Shown here: positions 46,841 through 56,013 of the stretch, piece by piece
How positions within the stretch are numbered: the stretch's first letter is position 1
Layout: each line of letters starts with the position of its first letter
Source of the DNA: Gammaproteobacteria bacterium
GTDB lineage: Bacteria; Pseudomonadota; Gammaproteobacteria; Burkholderiales; Nitrosomonadaceae
Length of the DNA: 64,000 nucleotides
Assembly: GCA_015709635.1 (NCBI GenBank)
Contig: CP054180.1
Span: 2,976,001 to 3,040,000, forward strand
Direction of reading: 5' to 3'
Translations under genes and position numbers: made by a program
Notes under the pieces: model-generated
The model's input: the letters and a program-made list of their open reading frames with translations, nothing else
What the model was told of the DNA's origin: nothing
Databases searched by the model: none

Positions 46841-46904
46841 GGGTAACATTATCGAAAAGCGGGTAAAAAAGCGAGTAAAAATTTACCCGTATTTTTGTTA
46901 CCCG
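46841..46904. promoter_or_regulatory. Candidate integrase arm sites next to attL
   Basis: Five related short sites within 64 bp: GGGTAACA (46841), GGGTAAAA (46861), GAGTAAAA (46873), and on the other strand TTTACCCG (from 46882) and TGTTACCC (46896–46903). Two similar sites lie beside attR. This paired arrangement is what arm-type integrase or excisionase sites look like. Confidence 0.5.
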
Positions 46905-46939
46905 TTTTTTGTTTTGTTCTTCGGTATTCAGGGGATTGC

Positions 46940-48148
46940 ATGAAACTTACTGATTCAATCATCAAGGCAGCAAAGCCCAAGGATAAGCGCTACAACCTAC
47001 CAGACGGAAAGGGGCTGGCATTATGGGTACAGCCAGATGGTCAGAAAGCATGGCGGATGCGTTATTACTTTCACGATAAAGAAAATATGCTTTCCCTTGG
47101 CTTCTATCCCGCTGTGTCGCTAGCAGCCGCAAGACTGGAACACGCCCGCTTCAAGCAATTACTGGCGCAAGGTATCGACCCTTCAGAAAACCGCAAAGAA
47201 CAGAAACGACAGGCAGCCATTGCAGCGGAGAACAGCTTTGAATCAGTAGCGCGTCAATGGTGGAATCACTGGAAGCACGACAAGACTGAACGACACGCAG
47301 GCTACACGATCCGGCGCATGGAAGCGGATATATTCCCGGTTATTGGTGCAAAACCGATTAATGACATCACAGCCGCGCAGTTAATAGCGATGATCCACAA
47401 GGTTGAGTCACGCGGTGCCTTGGATATTGCCAAACGAGTACTTACCATGTGCGGGCAAGTCATGCGCTATGCCGTGGCGCTTGGACTGGCAGAACGTAAC
47501 CCCGCCGCAGATATAAAGCCTTCTGATGTATTGAAACCCGCCAAGAAAACCAACCACGCCCGATTGAGCGAGAAAGAATTACCCGTATTGCTCCGCAAAA
47601 TTGACGAATACGAAACCCCACTTACCCGTTTTGCACTGCAATTGATGGCCTTAACATTCGTTAGAACTGGTGAATTGATTGGTGCCCGATGGGATGAAAT
47701 CGACCTGACCAAAAGAGAATGGCGCATACCGGCGGAACGCATGAAGATGAAAACCCCGCATATTGTCCCCTTATCCGATCAGGCTATGGCGGTATTGGAA
47801 GAAATCAGGAAGCTGGCCGCTGATAATGCTTTGCTGTTCCCAAGCGAGCGCAGAGACGGCAAAACAATGAGCAATAACACCATCATTTACGCACTATACC
47901 GAATGGGGTATCACAGCCGCATGACCGGGCACGGCTTCAGGGGGATAGCATCAACGATCCTTCACGAACAAGGACTCAACCATGACCATATCGAATTGCA
48001 GCTTGCACATACACAACGCGATGCAGTGAGCGCGGCATACAACCATGCGCTATATCTTGAACCACGGGCAAAGATGATGCAGGAATGGGCGGATTATTTG
48101 GATAAGCTGAAAGCTGGTGCGGAAGTGTTACCTTTCAGGGCAGCATAA
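46940..48148 (+). CDS. Tyrosine integrase of the tRNA-Ser island
   Basis: A 402-residue tyrosine recombinase of the P4-integrase type. An N-terminal arm-binding DUF4102 domain (DSIIKAAKPKDKRYNLPDGK) precedes the core-binding SAM-like region (SFESVARQWWNHWK) and the catalytic domain, which has the Arg in FVRTGELIGARW, HGFR, and a Tyr in AAYNHALYLEPR. I start at ATG 46940 (MKLTDS) after GGGGATT; the open frame begins earlier with a TTG. It reads away from tRNA-Ser, the usual order for tRNA-targeting islands. Confidence 0.95.
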   Translation: MKLTDSIIKAAKPKDKRYNLPDGKGLALWVQPDGQKAWRMRYYFHDKENMLSLGFYPAVSLAAARLEHARFKQLLAQGIDPSENRKEQKRQAAIAAENSFESVARQWWNHWKHDKTERHAGYTIRRMEADIFPVIGAKPINDITAAQLIAMIHKVESRGALDIAKRVLTMCGQVMRYAVALGLAERNPAADIKPSDVLKPAKKTNHARLSEKELPVLLRKIDEYETPLTRFALQLMALTFVRTGELIGARWDEIDLTKREWRIPAERMKMKTPHIVPLSDQAMAVLEEIRKLAADNALLFPSERRDGKTMSNNTIIYALYRMGYHSRMTGHGFRGIASTILHEQGLNHDHIELQLAHTQRDAVSAAYNHALYLEPRAKMMQEWADYLDKLKAGAEVLPFRAA

Positions 48149-48255
48149 AGAGTTTTAACCGCCGCCTGACGGATTCAGGTAAAAGCGGGGTTATCAAGTG
48201 CCAGAACACATGACAGCCCCTAACCCAACGCAACACTTATAAGGAGTGTCACATT

Positions 48256-48564
48256 ATGGCTAGTAACGATTTTACCACCACAGAGCTTAATCCTTGCATG
48301 AGTAAAGATTTGCCCAATGCCGAACAGATAGATTGTGCACTGAATGAGATTGGACACATGGCCGCGGCTTTGGAAAGTATTTGTTGGCAGGTTTCCCAGG
48401 GTGACAAAGAAGGAGACTTAATTGTTGCTGCAGCAAACTTGGCTGCAAAAATCGGATGGACCGCTGATCGCTGCTGCGGTTTTGATATTAAAAGTTCCGA
48501 TAGTTGGCTTATGTCACCAGTGTGGAATCAAAAAGCGGACAAGGTAGAAGTCGATCACATATAA
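48256..48564 (+). CDS. Small island protein, unknown function
   Basis: A 102-residue protein with a good ribosome site (AAGGAGTGTCACATT) before the ATG. It is mainly helical (AEQIDCALNEIGHMAAALES, LIVAAANLAAKIGWTADRCCG), without membrane segments. It lies between the integrase and a structured intergenic region. I do not recognise the family, but similar short helical proteins are common next to integrases of P4-like elements. Confidence 0.55.
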   Translation: MASNDFTTTELNPCMSKDLPNAEQIDCALNEIGHMAAALESICWQVSQGDKEGDLIVAAANLAAKIGWTADRCCGFDIKSSDSWLMSPVWNQKADKVEVDHI

Positions 48565-48633
48565 CGTGCATTAACGATTTGCCGCTGCCTACCTCGACGG
48601 AGGGAACAGCCAGATACCTTTGCTGGCCTGACA

Positions 48634-48715
48634 GTGGCTTCTTTCAAAGGATGCTGAAACCACGCCTAGTTCGACGAAACGAAAACAGGGCAATCCTTAC
48701 CCTGCTGGCGTGGTT
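48634..48715 (+). ncRNA. Structured intergenic RNA, C4-antisense-like candidate
   Basis: An 82-bp segment can form two competing folds. GTGGCTTC (48634–48641) can pair with GAAACCAC (48656–48663). The same CCAC belongs to AACCACGCC (48658–48666), which pairs with GGCGTGGTT (48707–48715) around an inner stem CAGGG/CCCTG (48686–48690 with 48700–48704). The position in a P4-like island and the shape recall the C4 antisense RNAs of P1/P4-type elements. The family assignment is from memory and not verified. Confidence 0.45.
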
Positions 48716-48729
48716 CTTAATTAAGGCGT

Positions 48730-49533
48730 ATGAAAAGGAGCATAGTATTGAGCGGAGATTATTATACTTTTGAAGGAGCGATAAATTTTCTGTCTTCAGA
48801 ACTTACTGAAGAAATACACAAAACAAAGATCGCAGACTGGGCAAATGAAGGATTAATACGTTTGTGCGCAAGGATTGATATACCTCTTAGTAAATTCAGC
48901 ATTGTTAAAGAGCGTATGACATTGGAAGAATTTAACAAAAGCGATTCTACTAAGAAGCCTGATAAATATGATCCACAAACCTGCTTTAAAGAAACACTAA
49001 AGTGTGAGGATGGATATGGTTTCTTGGGATATATCGAAATACCTCAAGAAAAAATCCGATCAAGTGATGAAAAGGTGGAATTTTCTACGGTTAAAATTAT
49101 TGAAGTAATACGCTCAGATCACAGAAATCGCAACCCACTCACAATTGAAAATGGCTCATGGTTGGCTAAGGCAATTTTCGATGAAGCACTTGATAAATGG
49201 CTTCCAGACAATTTCACAATTAATCCTTATAATGCCTTTATTCCATTGCAAGATTTACAAAACCTTGTAAAGGAACGTAAAAACCCTGAACAATCGAAAT
49301 CTAAGCAAATCACAAATCCAAACGCTAATACATGGAAAGCAAATGCCAGACAGATAGGCAAAAGAATATACAACGAAAAACCTAATCTTACCGTGGAGAA
49401 AATAGCTGAAAAAACATATATCGAAATGACTAAACGAAAAAATGAAGGTGAAGACGGTATGACCGGTCGTGGCGGTAGGATTCCAGGCGTTGATTCCATA
49501 AAACGTCACGCTTTAACGCACATCAAATCATAA
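48730..49533 (+). CDS. Island protein of unknown function
   Basis: A 267-residue soluble protein rich in Lys, Glu and Asn. Its first 60 residues (GDYYTFEGAINFLSSELTEE, KTKIADWANEGLIRLCARI) look like a small DNA-binding or MerR-like helix-turn-helix. The C-terminal 80 residues (NARQIGKRIYNEKPNLTVEKIAEKT, GGRIPGVDSIKRHAL) look like a second helix-turn-helix. It starts 14 bp after the structured RNA, with AAGG before the ATG. GC content is lower than in the chromosome genes. I do not recognise the family; a regulator is possible. Confidence 0.5.
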   Translation: MKRSIVLSGDYYTFEGAINFLSSELTEEIHKTKIADWANEGLIRLCARIDIPLSKFSIVKERMTLEEFNKSDSTKKPDKYDPQTCFKETLKCEDGYGFLGYIEIPQEKIRSSDEKVEFSTVKIIEVIRSDHRNRNPLTIENGSWLAKAIFDEALDKWLPDNFTINPYNAFIPLQDLQNLVKERKNPEQSKSKQITNPNANTWKANARQIGKRIYNEKPNLTVEKIAEKTYIEMTKRKNEGEDGMTGRGGRIPGVDSIKRHALTHIKS

Positions 49534-49678
49534 GGCATTCGGGCATTGCCCCGTTTGCCCTGTTTTGCCCTAAGCTTAGAGCCTTATCCAGAAAGGATTT
49601 GGTGTCATTTTCAATCTTTTTAATTAGCCTATTGCGGGCATTTAATGCCAGTATCTAATAGCGTCTTCTATAAGGAGG

Positions 49679-49921
49679 ATGCCTACCGTGACAAATAAAC
49701 AGCAACAATTACCTATACCTGAAACATTACCCGCCACCGGCAAAAGCCGGTTCTCACAATTCAAGAAATTCCTTCCGATAAGCCGCGAGAAATTCAGACA
49801 GTTATCTTTAGAAGGTAGAGCGCCAAAGCCTGAAAGAATGGGCATACGTTGCACATTTTATAGTAATGCAGAACTTCACCGCTGGCTTGCTGACCCGATT
49901 AACTATCGTGTTGGGGAGTAA
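49679..49921 (+). CDS. AlpA-like regulator/excisionase
   Basis: An 80-residue protein with a MerR/AlpA-type helix-turn-helix: SRFSQFKKFLPISREKFRQL, then GRAPKPERMGIRCTFYSNAELHRWL. AlpA proteins activate integrase or excision in P4-like elements and satellites. TAAGGAGG precedes the ATG. It lies 5 bp before the CHC2 gene, so the two are likely co-transcribed. Confidence 0.75.
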   Translation: MPTVTNKQQQLPIPETLPATGKSRFSQFKKFLPISREKFRQLSLEGRAPKPERMGIRCTFYSNAELHRWLADPINYRVGE

Positions 49922-49926
49922 TAGCC

Positions 49927-50421
49927 ATGACCCCACAAATGAAAAACCCCGGATGGAAGGCCGGGGCAGGTGCTTTTAATTCAACAAAATCAAGCGCTAA
50001 TTATACCAGTAACGAAGATAACCTTGGATTGCTTTTAAGCCAGTTGACCAAAGTAAAACCAAACGGACGCGGTCAATATTTTGCGTGTTGTCCTTCGCAT
50101 AATGACAAATCCCCCAGCTTGGCAATTCGTCAAACCGATGACGGGAAAATATTACTCAAATGTTTTTCCGGGTGTAGCGCTTATGAAATTGTCAGTGCGG
50201 TAGGTTTATCGTTAACCGATCTATTCCCACCAAGGGAAGCGAATCACTCCGCACCTATTAAAAATCCATTCCCAGCATCTAGCGTGCTTCGTTGTATACA
50301 GTCTGAAGCACTGATTGTTGCCACAGCAGCTTGCAATATGGCCAATGGCGCGGCGCTACTCAAAGAAGATCGACAACGGCTTGTAACAGCAGCTTCACGC
50401 ATTGGGGGTGCTTATGAATAG
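49927..50421 (+). CDS. CHC2-type zinc-finger (primase-like) protein
   Basis: A 164-residue protein with a DnaG-type zinc ribbon: YFACCPSHNDKSPSLAI and ILLKCFSGCSAYEIVSAVGL, giving the Cys, His, Cys, Cys set. The catalytic Toprim domain of a full primase is missing, so it is probably the zinc part of a split primase-helicase module. The next gene encodes DUF927, a usual partner. Its stop overlaps the next ATG at 50414. Confidence 0.8.
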   Translation: MTPQMKNPGWKAGAGAFNSTKSSANYTSNEDNLGLLLSQLTKVKPNGRGQYFACCPSHNDKSPSLAIRQTDDGKILLKCFSGCSAYEIVSAVGLSLTDLFPPREANHSAPIKNPFPASSVLRCIQSEALIVATAACNMANGAALLKEDRQRLVTAASRIGGAYE

Positions 50422-51187
50422 AGAATTTATAAACGATAGCACGGCAAAAGGTGCGGCGTTCTTAGATCGAAAAGTATTAGAAAAAAATGCAGAAATGCCC
50501 ATTTTGCGGGGTAACGCAGGTAACACGGGTAACAAAATATAAGAAGTATTTAATATCAATGAGTTAGATGCTGATAATTTGTTACCCCAGGCCGAAAACG
50601 TAGAGGTAACACGGGGTAACAAACCCCCTTTTGAGCTTATTGAGTACAAAAAGGGTTTCAGAAATGGCGTTTATCACATAGACACTACGGACGAGGGCAC
50701 ACCAAAAAAAACATGGATTTGTGACCCGCTTATGGTATTGGCTGAAACTCGTGACAGTGGACAGCAGAACTGGGGGCGGCTTTTATCTTGGCGAGATAAT
50801 GACGGGCACGATCACCAATGGGCTTGCTCTGCTGAGTTGTTACAGGCTACCGATCAGAGCGAGTTCAGAAAGATTCTGGCGGGCGGTGGGCTGGTTATTT
50901 CGACCAACCAGAAAGCAAGAAAATTGTTGTGTGATTATGTTTTGACACACAAGACAGATATGAAGGCGCGTTGTGTCGACAAAATAGGCTGGAACGGGTG
51001 CAGGTATGTTCTAAATAACCGAGTGATCGGAACTCAGGACAAAGAGCTTCTAGTTTACCAAGGAAATGAAACGGCTGATTTTTCCACTAATGGAACGCTT
51101 AAAGACTGGCAAAACAACATAGCGGCGCTGGCGGTAGGCAACAGCCGTATAACGTTCGCTATATCATGCGCTTTTGCTGGTGTATTA

Positions 51188-51991
51188 GGGCCTGTTAACA
51201 CTATTTGATATAATATGGTGATGGAAATCACCGAAACTCAATATCAACAGATCGAACACTGCATGCCGCGCCAGCGTGGCAATGTCAGTCATTCCAATCT
51301 ACAAATTCTCAATGCTATTCTGTATGTTACCGAGCATGGTTGCAAGTGGCGCGGACTACCCAAGCGTTTCGGTAATTGGCATACCATCTACACTCGAATG
51401 AATCGATGGGCGAAAAGCGGCGTGCTTCAAAAAGTTTTTGAGCAGCTGCAGCATCAACAAATCATTCGCATCAAGATTGAAGCCGTTTCGATGGATAGCA
51501 CCAGCATCAAAGTGCACCCTGATGGTACTGGTGCATTAAAAAAAACGGCCCGCAATCCATCGGCAAATCCCGAGGTGGCTGGACCACTAAAATTCATCTG
51601 GTTGCCGCAGATACCAGAACAGCCATAACTTTTTCCTTATCTCCGGGGCATACACATGACGCACCGGAAGGACGACAACTCCTGTTAGCACTCGGCCCCG
51701 TCTCTTCTCCTACTCATCTGCTGATGGATCGCGCTTATGAGGGTGATCAAACCAGACAGCTTGCATTGGAGCTCGGTTATATCCCGGTTGTCCCACCCAA
51801 AACTAATCGGCTGGAGCTCTGGGAATATGACCGCGCCATGTACAAAAAACGCAATGAGATCGAAAGATTATTCCGCAGACTCAAGGGATTCCGTCGAATA
51901 TTCTCCAGATTCGACAAACTGGATGTCATTTTTCTCTCATTCATCCATTTCGCTCTCATCGTCGAAGCACTTAGGTAGTGTTAACAGGCCC
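51188..51991 (+). mobile_element. IS5-family insertion sequence with frameshifted transposase
   Basis: An 804-bp element with 16-bp perfect inverted repeats (GGGCCTGTTAACACTA) and a TA target duplication (51186–51187 and 51992–51993). The transposase is in two overlapping frames: 51215–51628 with the DDE first Asp in VSMDSTSIKVHPDG, and a -1 frame running to 51978 with DRAYEGDQ and the Glu in KKRNEIERLFRRLK. The frames meet at a run of eight A (51538–51545), the usual programmed -1 slip of the IS427-type group. It is probably active or recently so. Confidence 0.9.
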
Positions 51992-52928
51992 TAGTTGAAC
52001 TTGCTGGCGAGTCTGGCGGAGGTTTCCAGTTTACTGGCGAGACTTCAAAAGGCAAAACCAGTGCGTTAATTGACCCGGCGGCGAGCGTTTGGGGACACCC
52101 CAAGTATTTTGCCAAAAAGTGGCGGGCGACTGTCAACGGGCTGGAATCTCTTTGTTTAGCGCGAAATCACAATATAACCATATTGGATGACTTGGGCGAA
52201 ATTAACCCGGCAGAAGCTGGGCAGGCGGCCTACATGATAGCCAACGGTCAAGCCAGGCTACGAATGAACAAGGACACCTCAGCGCGGCGCGTGGCGACGT
52301 GGGCAACAATGCTTTTATCTTCTGGCGAAGTAGACCTATCCCGGCATATCGAGAGCGCAGGGAAGCAAGCCAAAGGCGGTCAGGTAGCACGACTACCAAG
52401 CATACCTGCTGATACTGGTTCAGGCCATTATGCAATCGAAGATTTGCACGGCTGCACTGATGGGCGGGAATTTTCAGGAAAAATAAAGGGACTGGCGCGA
52501 CAGTATTACGGCGCTGCTGGTATAGCCTTTCTTGAGGCGGTTGCCGGTGATTATGAAATCATTTCTAGCGAGATCAAGGGCGGACTTAAAAAGATAATCG
52601 AAACTTTTAAACTACCGGCAAAACACGCACCAGAAGCCGGGCGGATTGCTGAGCGGTTTGCTCTGGTTGCATATGGCGGCGAATTGGCTACGCGTCACGG
52701 TATCACTGGCTGGGCAGTAGGTAGCGCAACAAAGGCAGCTAAAACGTGCTTTGATGCGTGGTTCGATCAATATGGTGGCGCAGTGGGACACGAGGAAACG
52801 GCGTTATTGAATCAAGTTAGTTCTTATATTCAAGCATACGGCGGGAGTCGATTCCCAAGCCATGACGCAACCAATGAGGATCTAGCCAAAGTACATATAC
52901 GTTCAGGTTTTAGAAAAGAGGGTAAGTA

Positions 52929-54504
52929 GTCGCCCCTGCAAAATTCACACAGTCATGCCGACAAACGAACGTTTTGTGTAAAAGGTGTTGATCAGTTGCA
53001 GCAGCGCAAGTCGCAATAAAGAATTCTTGATGCCCAAATGGTGTATAGCTCTCATCAGCCAGCGCAGATTGTAGCCAGCCGCACATAACACAGCGTGCAG
53101 TGCATCCCCAACTGACCTGGTAACCAGCAGCGATTCATTCGGTGATCCGACTTCAGATGCCCGATTGCAGGTTCCACGGCCTGCCGGCGCTTGAGCCAGC
53201 GCCGCTGCGGTTTCGTCAGCGACTTGTACTTGCCGCGATGGATGATTTCCACTGCCGGATTGTCAGCATCCACTCCCCGGAACCCGAGATCGGCAATAAC
53301 CTGCTTCGGTATTGATCCGGTATCTTCGAGTAGCCTGTGCGTTTGTTCGAGCTGTTGGTGGAGAATATGACCATCGTAGGGATTGCCAGGAAAGGTTCTG
53401 GCACCGACTATCAGGCCGCTTTTGTGCGTAACAGCAATGCCGGCTTTAACTCCGAACTCGTAAGGTTTGCGTGCTTTGCCCTTGCCGATGCATTCGGCTT
53501 CCGGTGCGTGCAATGCATAGAGTTTGTTGTTGTCCTTGGGTTGCTGCTTATGAATCCGTCCTGCCCGTTCCAATAGCGTGGTCAATTGCTGCAGCGATGC
53601 GGCACAGACCGTCGTCACGGTTGCCAGTTTGCGCTGGATCTCCCGCAGCACGATACCAAGGATCGTGCGTTGGCGTTTAACGGTTTTGTGCAGACGCCGC
53701 AATTGCCTGGCGTGGGCATAGCCGCCTGCCCTTCGGCGCAGCGCCTTGCCTTCTTTGGCGTAGGTTTGCTTCAAGGTGATGCCAGCCCGTCTGGCTGCTT
53801 GCACAATCTTGCCGCGAGCAATTTCCAGTAACCGGCTATCCACCGGATGCGCAATTGCCTTTTCCTGAATTGTCGTGTCAACAATCACTCGTTTGAATTC
53901 AGCCGGTTTGACCGCCTTGGTGTGCACCGCAGTGTCAATCGTTGCCTTCAGCAGCTTCTCAACACCAGCTTCACCAATGGCGGTGCGGAAACGGCCAATC
54001 TGGGTGGCATCACACGGCAACTTCGATGTGTAATATTCCTCGCCGCTGAAATACTGCCACACCACATTCTCCGACCAGCGAACCACCAGCTCTTCGTCAC
54101 TGAGGTTGAACGCATGCTTCAGATACAGCAACGATGCCATCAACCGGATCGGCAAGCGGGGGCGACCCGCAGTGCTCACGCCCCCACTGGCAATCGCCAA
54201 TGTTGTGCCAAAAAGATCGTTGATCTCCAACACTTCACCCTGACGGTTTTTACGCTCAAAAGCAGGGACAAGTGCTGCTTCAATATCAGCCCACGGCAGT
54301 CGATTCGACAGCACTGCCAGGGGATGACGCAGATCAATTATCTGATCGAGACGCGCTCGGAAAAAATCATCGGTCGGCATTTCAGTTCCTCTTGATTCTC
54401 TCAGTGTTTTGATGCGAATAGTATAAATTCTCAGGGATCAATGCCGTCTAAAATTTGATGATTCCTGCAGTTCATGCAGGCTCTAAGTGTTTTGCAGGGA
54501 TGAC
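52929..54504 (-). mobile_element. IS5/IS1182-like insertion sequence
   Basis: A 1576-bp element with terminal repeats GTCGCCCCTGCAAAA (left) and, inverted, GTCATCCCTGCAAAA (right), and a TAAGTA target duplication (52923–52928 and 54505–54510). It has one long transposase gene. The interruption point lies inside the DUF927 gene, whose frame is restored on removal. Confidence 0.85.
53055..54380 (-). CDS. Transposase of the second insertion sequence
   Basis: A 441-residue DDE transposase with an N-terminal DUF772-type domain (LPIRLMASLLYLKHAFNLSDEE, CDATQIGRFRTAIGE). The catalytic domain follows, with VIVDTTIQEKAIAHPVDS, ADLGFRGVDADNP and the RRQAVEPAIGHLKSDHRM segment holding the last acid. 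The frame is complete. The gene runs opposite to the DUF927 gene it interrupts. Confidence 0.9.
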   Translation of the reverse strand: MPTDDFFRARLDQIIDLRHPLAVLSNRLPWADIEAALVPAFERKNRQGEVLEINDLFGTTLAIASGGVSTAGRPRLPIRLMASLLYLKHAFNLSDEELVVRWSENVVWQYFSGEEYYTSKLPCDATQIGRFRTAIGEAGVEKLLKATIDTAVHTKAVKPAEFKRVIVDTTIQEKAIAHPVDSRLLEIARGKIVQAARRAGITLKQTYAKEGKALRRRAGGYAHARQLRRLHKTVKRQRTILGIVLREIQRKLATVTTVCAASLQQLTTLLERAGRIHKQQPKDNNKLYALHAPEAECIGKGKARKPYEFGVKAGIAVTHKSGLIVGARTFPGNPYDGHILHQQLEQTHRLLEDTGSIPKQVIADLGFRGVDADNPAVEIIHRGKYKSLTKPQRRWLKRRQAVEPAIGHLKSDHRMNRCWLPGQLGMHCTLCYVRLATICAG

Positions 54505-54704
54505 TAAGTACTTAATTGAGACCGGCGCATTTAGAAACGAGCTTTGCAAGGGATATGATTTAAAGTTCGCATACAGGGTTTTGATTGAAAGGGGCTGGCT
54601 TACACCGGGCAGTGACAAAGCAGCACAGACGCTGAGAATATCGGCATTAGGAAAGGCGACCAAAGTTTATGTTATTGATCTGACAGAACAAGAAGGGGTA
54701 TCTA

Positions 54705-55139
54705 ATGAGTAATCCTAATTGGCTGGATGAAGTTATCGCCATCGTAACTGAAGAACGTGTTACCTCTTGTTACCCCGTGTTACCCCAAGAAAAGCAGCGG
54801 GGTAACAAAATCACAGAACCAGAAACCCGCATGGATAAAGGATCTAACAATTCTGTTACCCCTGTTACCCCTGTTACCCCTGAAAATGATAGGTTTGAGA
54901 AAAAATCAGCGGATATTCTGGAAACTCAGCGGGAGCAGCGGCGCGAAAAAGTATTGGCTATTCTTGCTAAGACCCCAGACACACAAAGAGCCTTTGTTGT
55001 TGACACTGCAGCAGATCCCAAGCATGTGATAGTTACTATCGCAATCAGGGATCAGTACACCTTTGAAATGCAGATACCAAAGTACAAGTATGATCCTTTC
55101 ATGCTATTGGAATTGATCGAAAGAGGTGCAATTCAATAA
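54705..55139 (+). CDS. Island protein with a VTP repeat, unknown function
   Basis: A 144-residue protein. Its N-terminal half contains several GTTACC motifs that translate as VTSCYPVLP and VTPVTPVTP. Its C-terminal half (about 75–144: REKVLAILAKTPDTQRAFVV, DPKHVIVTIAIRDQYTFEMQ) looks like a small alpha/beta domain. It overlaps the DUF927 gene end by 8 bp and has AAGGGG before the ATG. I do not recognise the family; the repeated motif may matter as DNA rather than protein. Confidence 0.5.
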   Translation: MSNPNWLDEVIAIVTEERVTSCYPVLPQEKQRGNKITEPETRMDKGSNNSVTPVTPVTPENDRFEKKSADILETQREQRREKVLAILAKTPDTQRAFVVDTAADPKHVIVTIAIRDQYTFEMQIPKYKYDPFMLLELIERGAIQ

Positions 55140-55245
55140 AACATAAGTGGTAGTGAAAACTCACGTTTCAAGTAATAGAGGACAGCGGAACCAATAACAA
55201 GATGCAGAATATTTCCCTATTTTTTTGTTAAGGAATGTTAATAAA

Positions 55246-55620
55246 ATGAACGAGAAACAGCAGCAAGCAGTAATTCTTTTTGCGTCAGGGCAAACCTGCA
55301 AACAGGTTGCGGAACAGCTAAATGTAACGCCCAAGACAATCAGCACATGGCGATCAGATCACGAATTCATGGCGGTGCTGAATAGTCACTTGCAGGATAT
55401 ACAGCAGGCCAATTCCGAACGTTTGCGCAATCTTGGCACGGCGGCATTGGATACGATTGAAGAAATCATGACGGATAAGGCAATAGCACCCAAAGATAGA
55501 CTGAATGCGGCTGTCAAAATATTGGAGCTTGGCAAAGTAACGACCGAACCCGTGCAATCAACAGACCCCGCTAAATTGCGCGTCAAGGCTATGTTTGATG
55601 ATTTGGCTTTACTGCCTTAA
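55246..55620 (+). CDS. Small-terminase-like HTH protein
   Basis: A 124-residue protein with an N-terminal helix-turn-helix, QQAVILFASGQTCKQVAEQLNV followed by TPKTISTWRSDHEF. A helical part follows (QDIQQANSERLRNLGTAALDTIEEIM, DRLNAAVKILELGK), as in the HTH small-terminase proteins of phages. In satellites such proteins redirect helper packaging. No portal or large terminase is present. The ATG at 55246 follows AAGGA. It is the last gene before a strong terminator. Confidence 0.65.
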   Translation: MNEKQQQAVILFASGQTCKQVAEQLNVTPKTISTWRSDHEFMAVLNSHLQDIQQANSERLRNLGTAALDTIEEIMTDKAIAPKDRLNAAVKILELGKVTTEPVQSTDPAKLRVKAMFDDLALLP

Positions 55621-55837
55621 GGCTGTCAAGAAAGTCTTTTGTTTTGTGGCGGTAGACACCCAGTACAAACTGTCGGTAATCCCCAAAAGTGCAACGTCGC
55701 ACCATTGGATACAGCGGCAAGAAAAGGGCAAGATAACGAGCCAGAAGAGGCTATATAAATAATCTGATATGAATAATCAATTAACTATAAGTTTTTCTTA
55801 TGGATATTGACTGCTTCTCTTCGTTGTCTGTGAGAAT

Positions 55838-55955
55838 CGCCCACAAGCGATTATTTCAAGCAGCCTAGGCTTACCCCCCTAGGCTTTTTTTGTATGCTGC
55901 TCACCGTGGGCGAATGGTTACACTGTAACTGCAGATAACCCGGTAACGTTACCGG
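55838..55955. promoter_or_regulatory. Nested hairpins, terminator and two GTTAC palindromes
   Basis: This 118-bp stretch has a terminator, AGCCTAGG (55862–55869) and CCTAGGCT (55878–55885) followed by T's. Outer arms are AGCAGC/GCTGCT (55859–55864 with 55896–55901) and CGCCCAC/GTGGGCG (55838–55844 with 55906–55912). Beyond them are palindromes GTTACACTGTAAC (55917–55929) and CCGGTAACGTTACCGG (55940–55955). No gene is seen in 55621–56013. Confidence 0.6.
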
Positions 55956-56013
55956 ATTCGACAACAAAGAAACTTGCAGGCAAGCTAGAAAGGTGTAGTG
56001 TGTTTTTTTACCT

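Larger units (their letters stand above)
50414..54712 (+). pseudogene. DUF927 replication gene, broken by a stop codon and two insertion sequences
   Basis: The first piece begins at ATG 50414, meets TAA at 50540–50542, then continues in the same frame (EVFNINELDADN) through TTG 50579. This is a DUF927 (replicative helicase-like) protein: ENVEVTRGNKPPFEL, LISTNQK-like VISTNQKARK, CVDKIGWNG. It is cut at 51187 by an IS. Joining 51187 to 51994 restores VLVELAGESGGGFQF and the P-loop-like TGETSKGKTSALIDPAASVWG. It is cut again at 52928; joining it to 54511 restores KYLIETGAFRNELCKGYDL up to 54712. All pieces stay in frame after removing each IS with one target copy. The product is almost certainly lost now, unless the TTG piece is made as a truncated protein. 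Confidence 0.88.
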
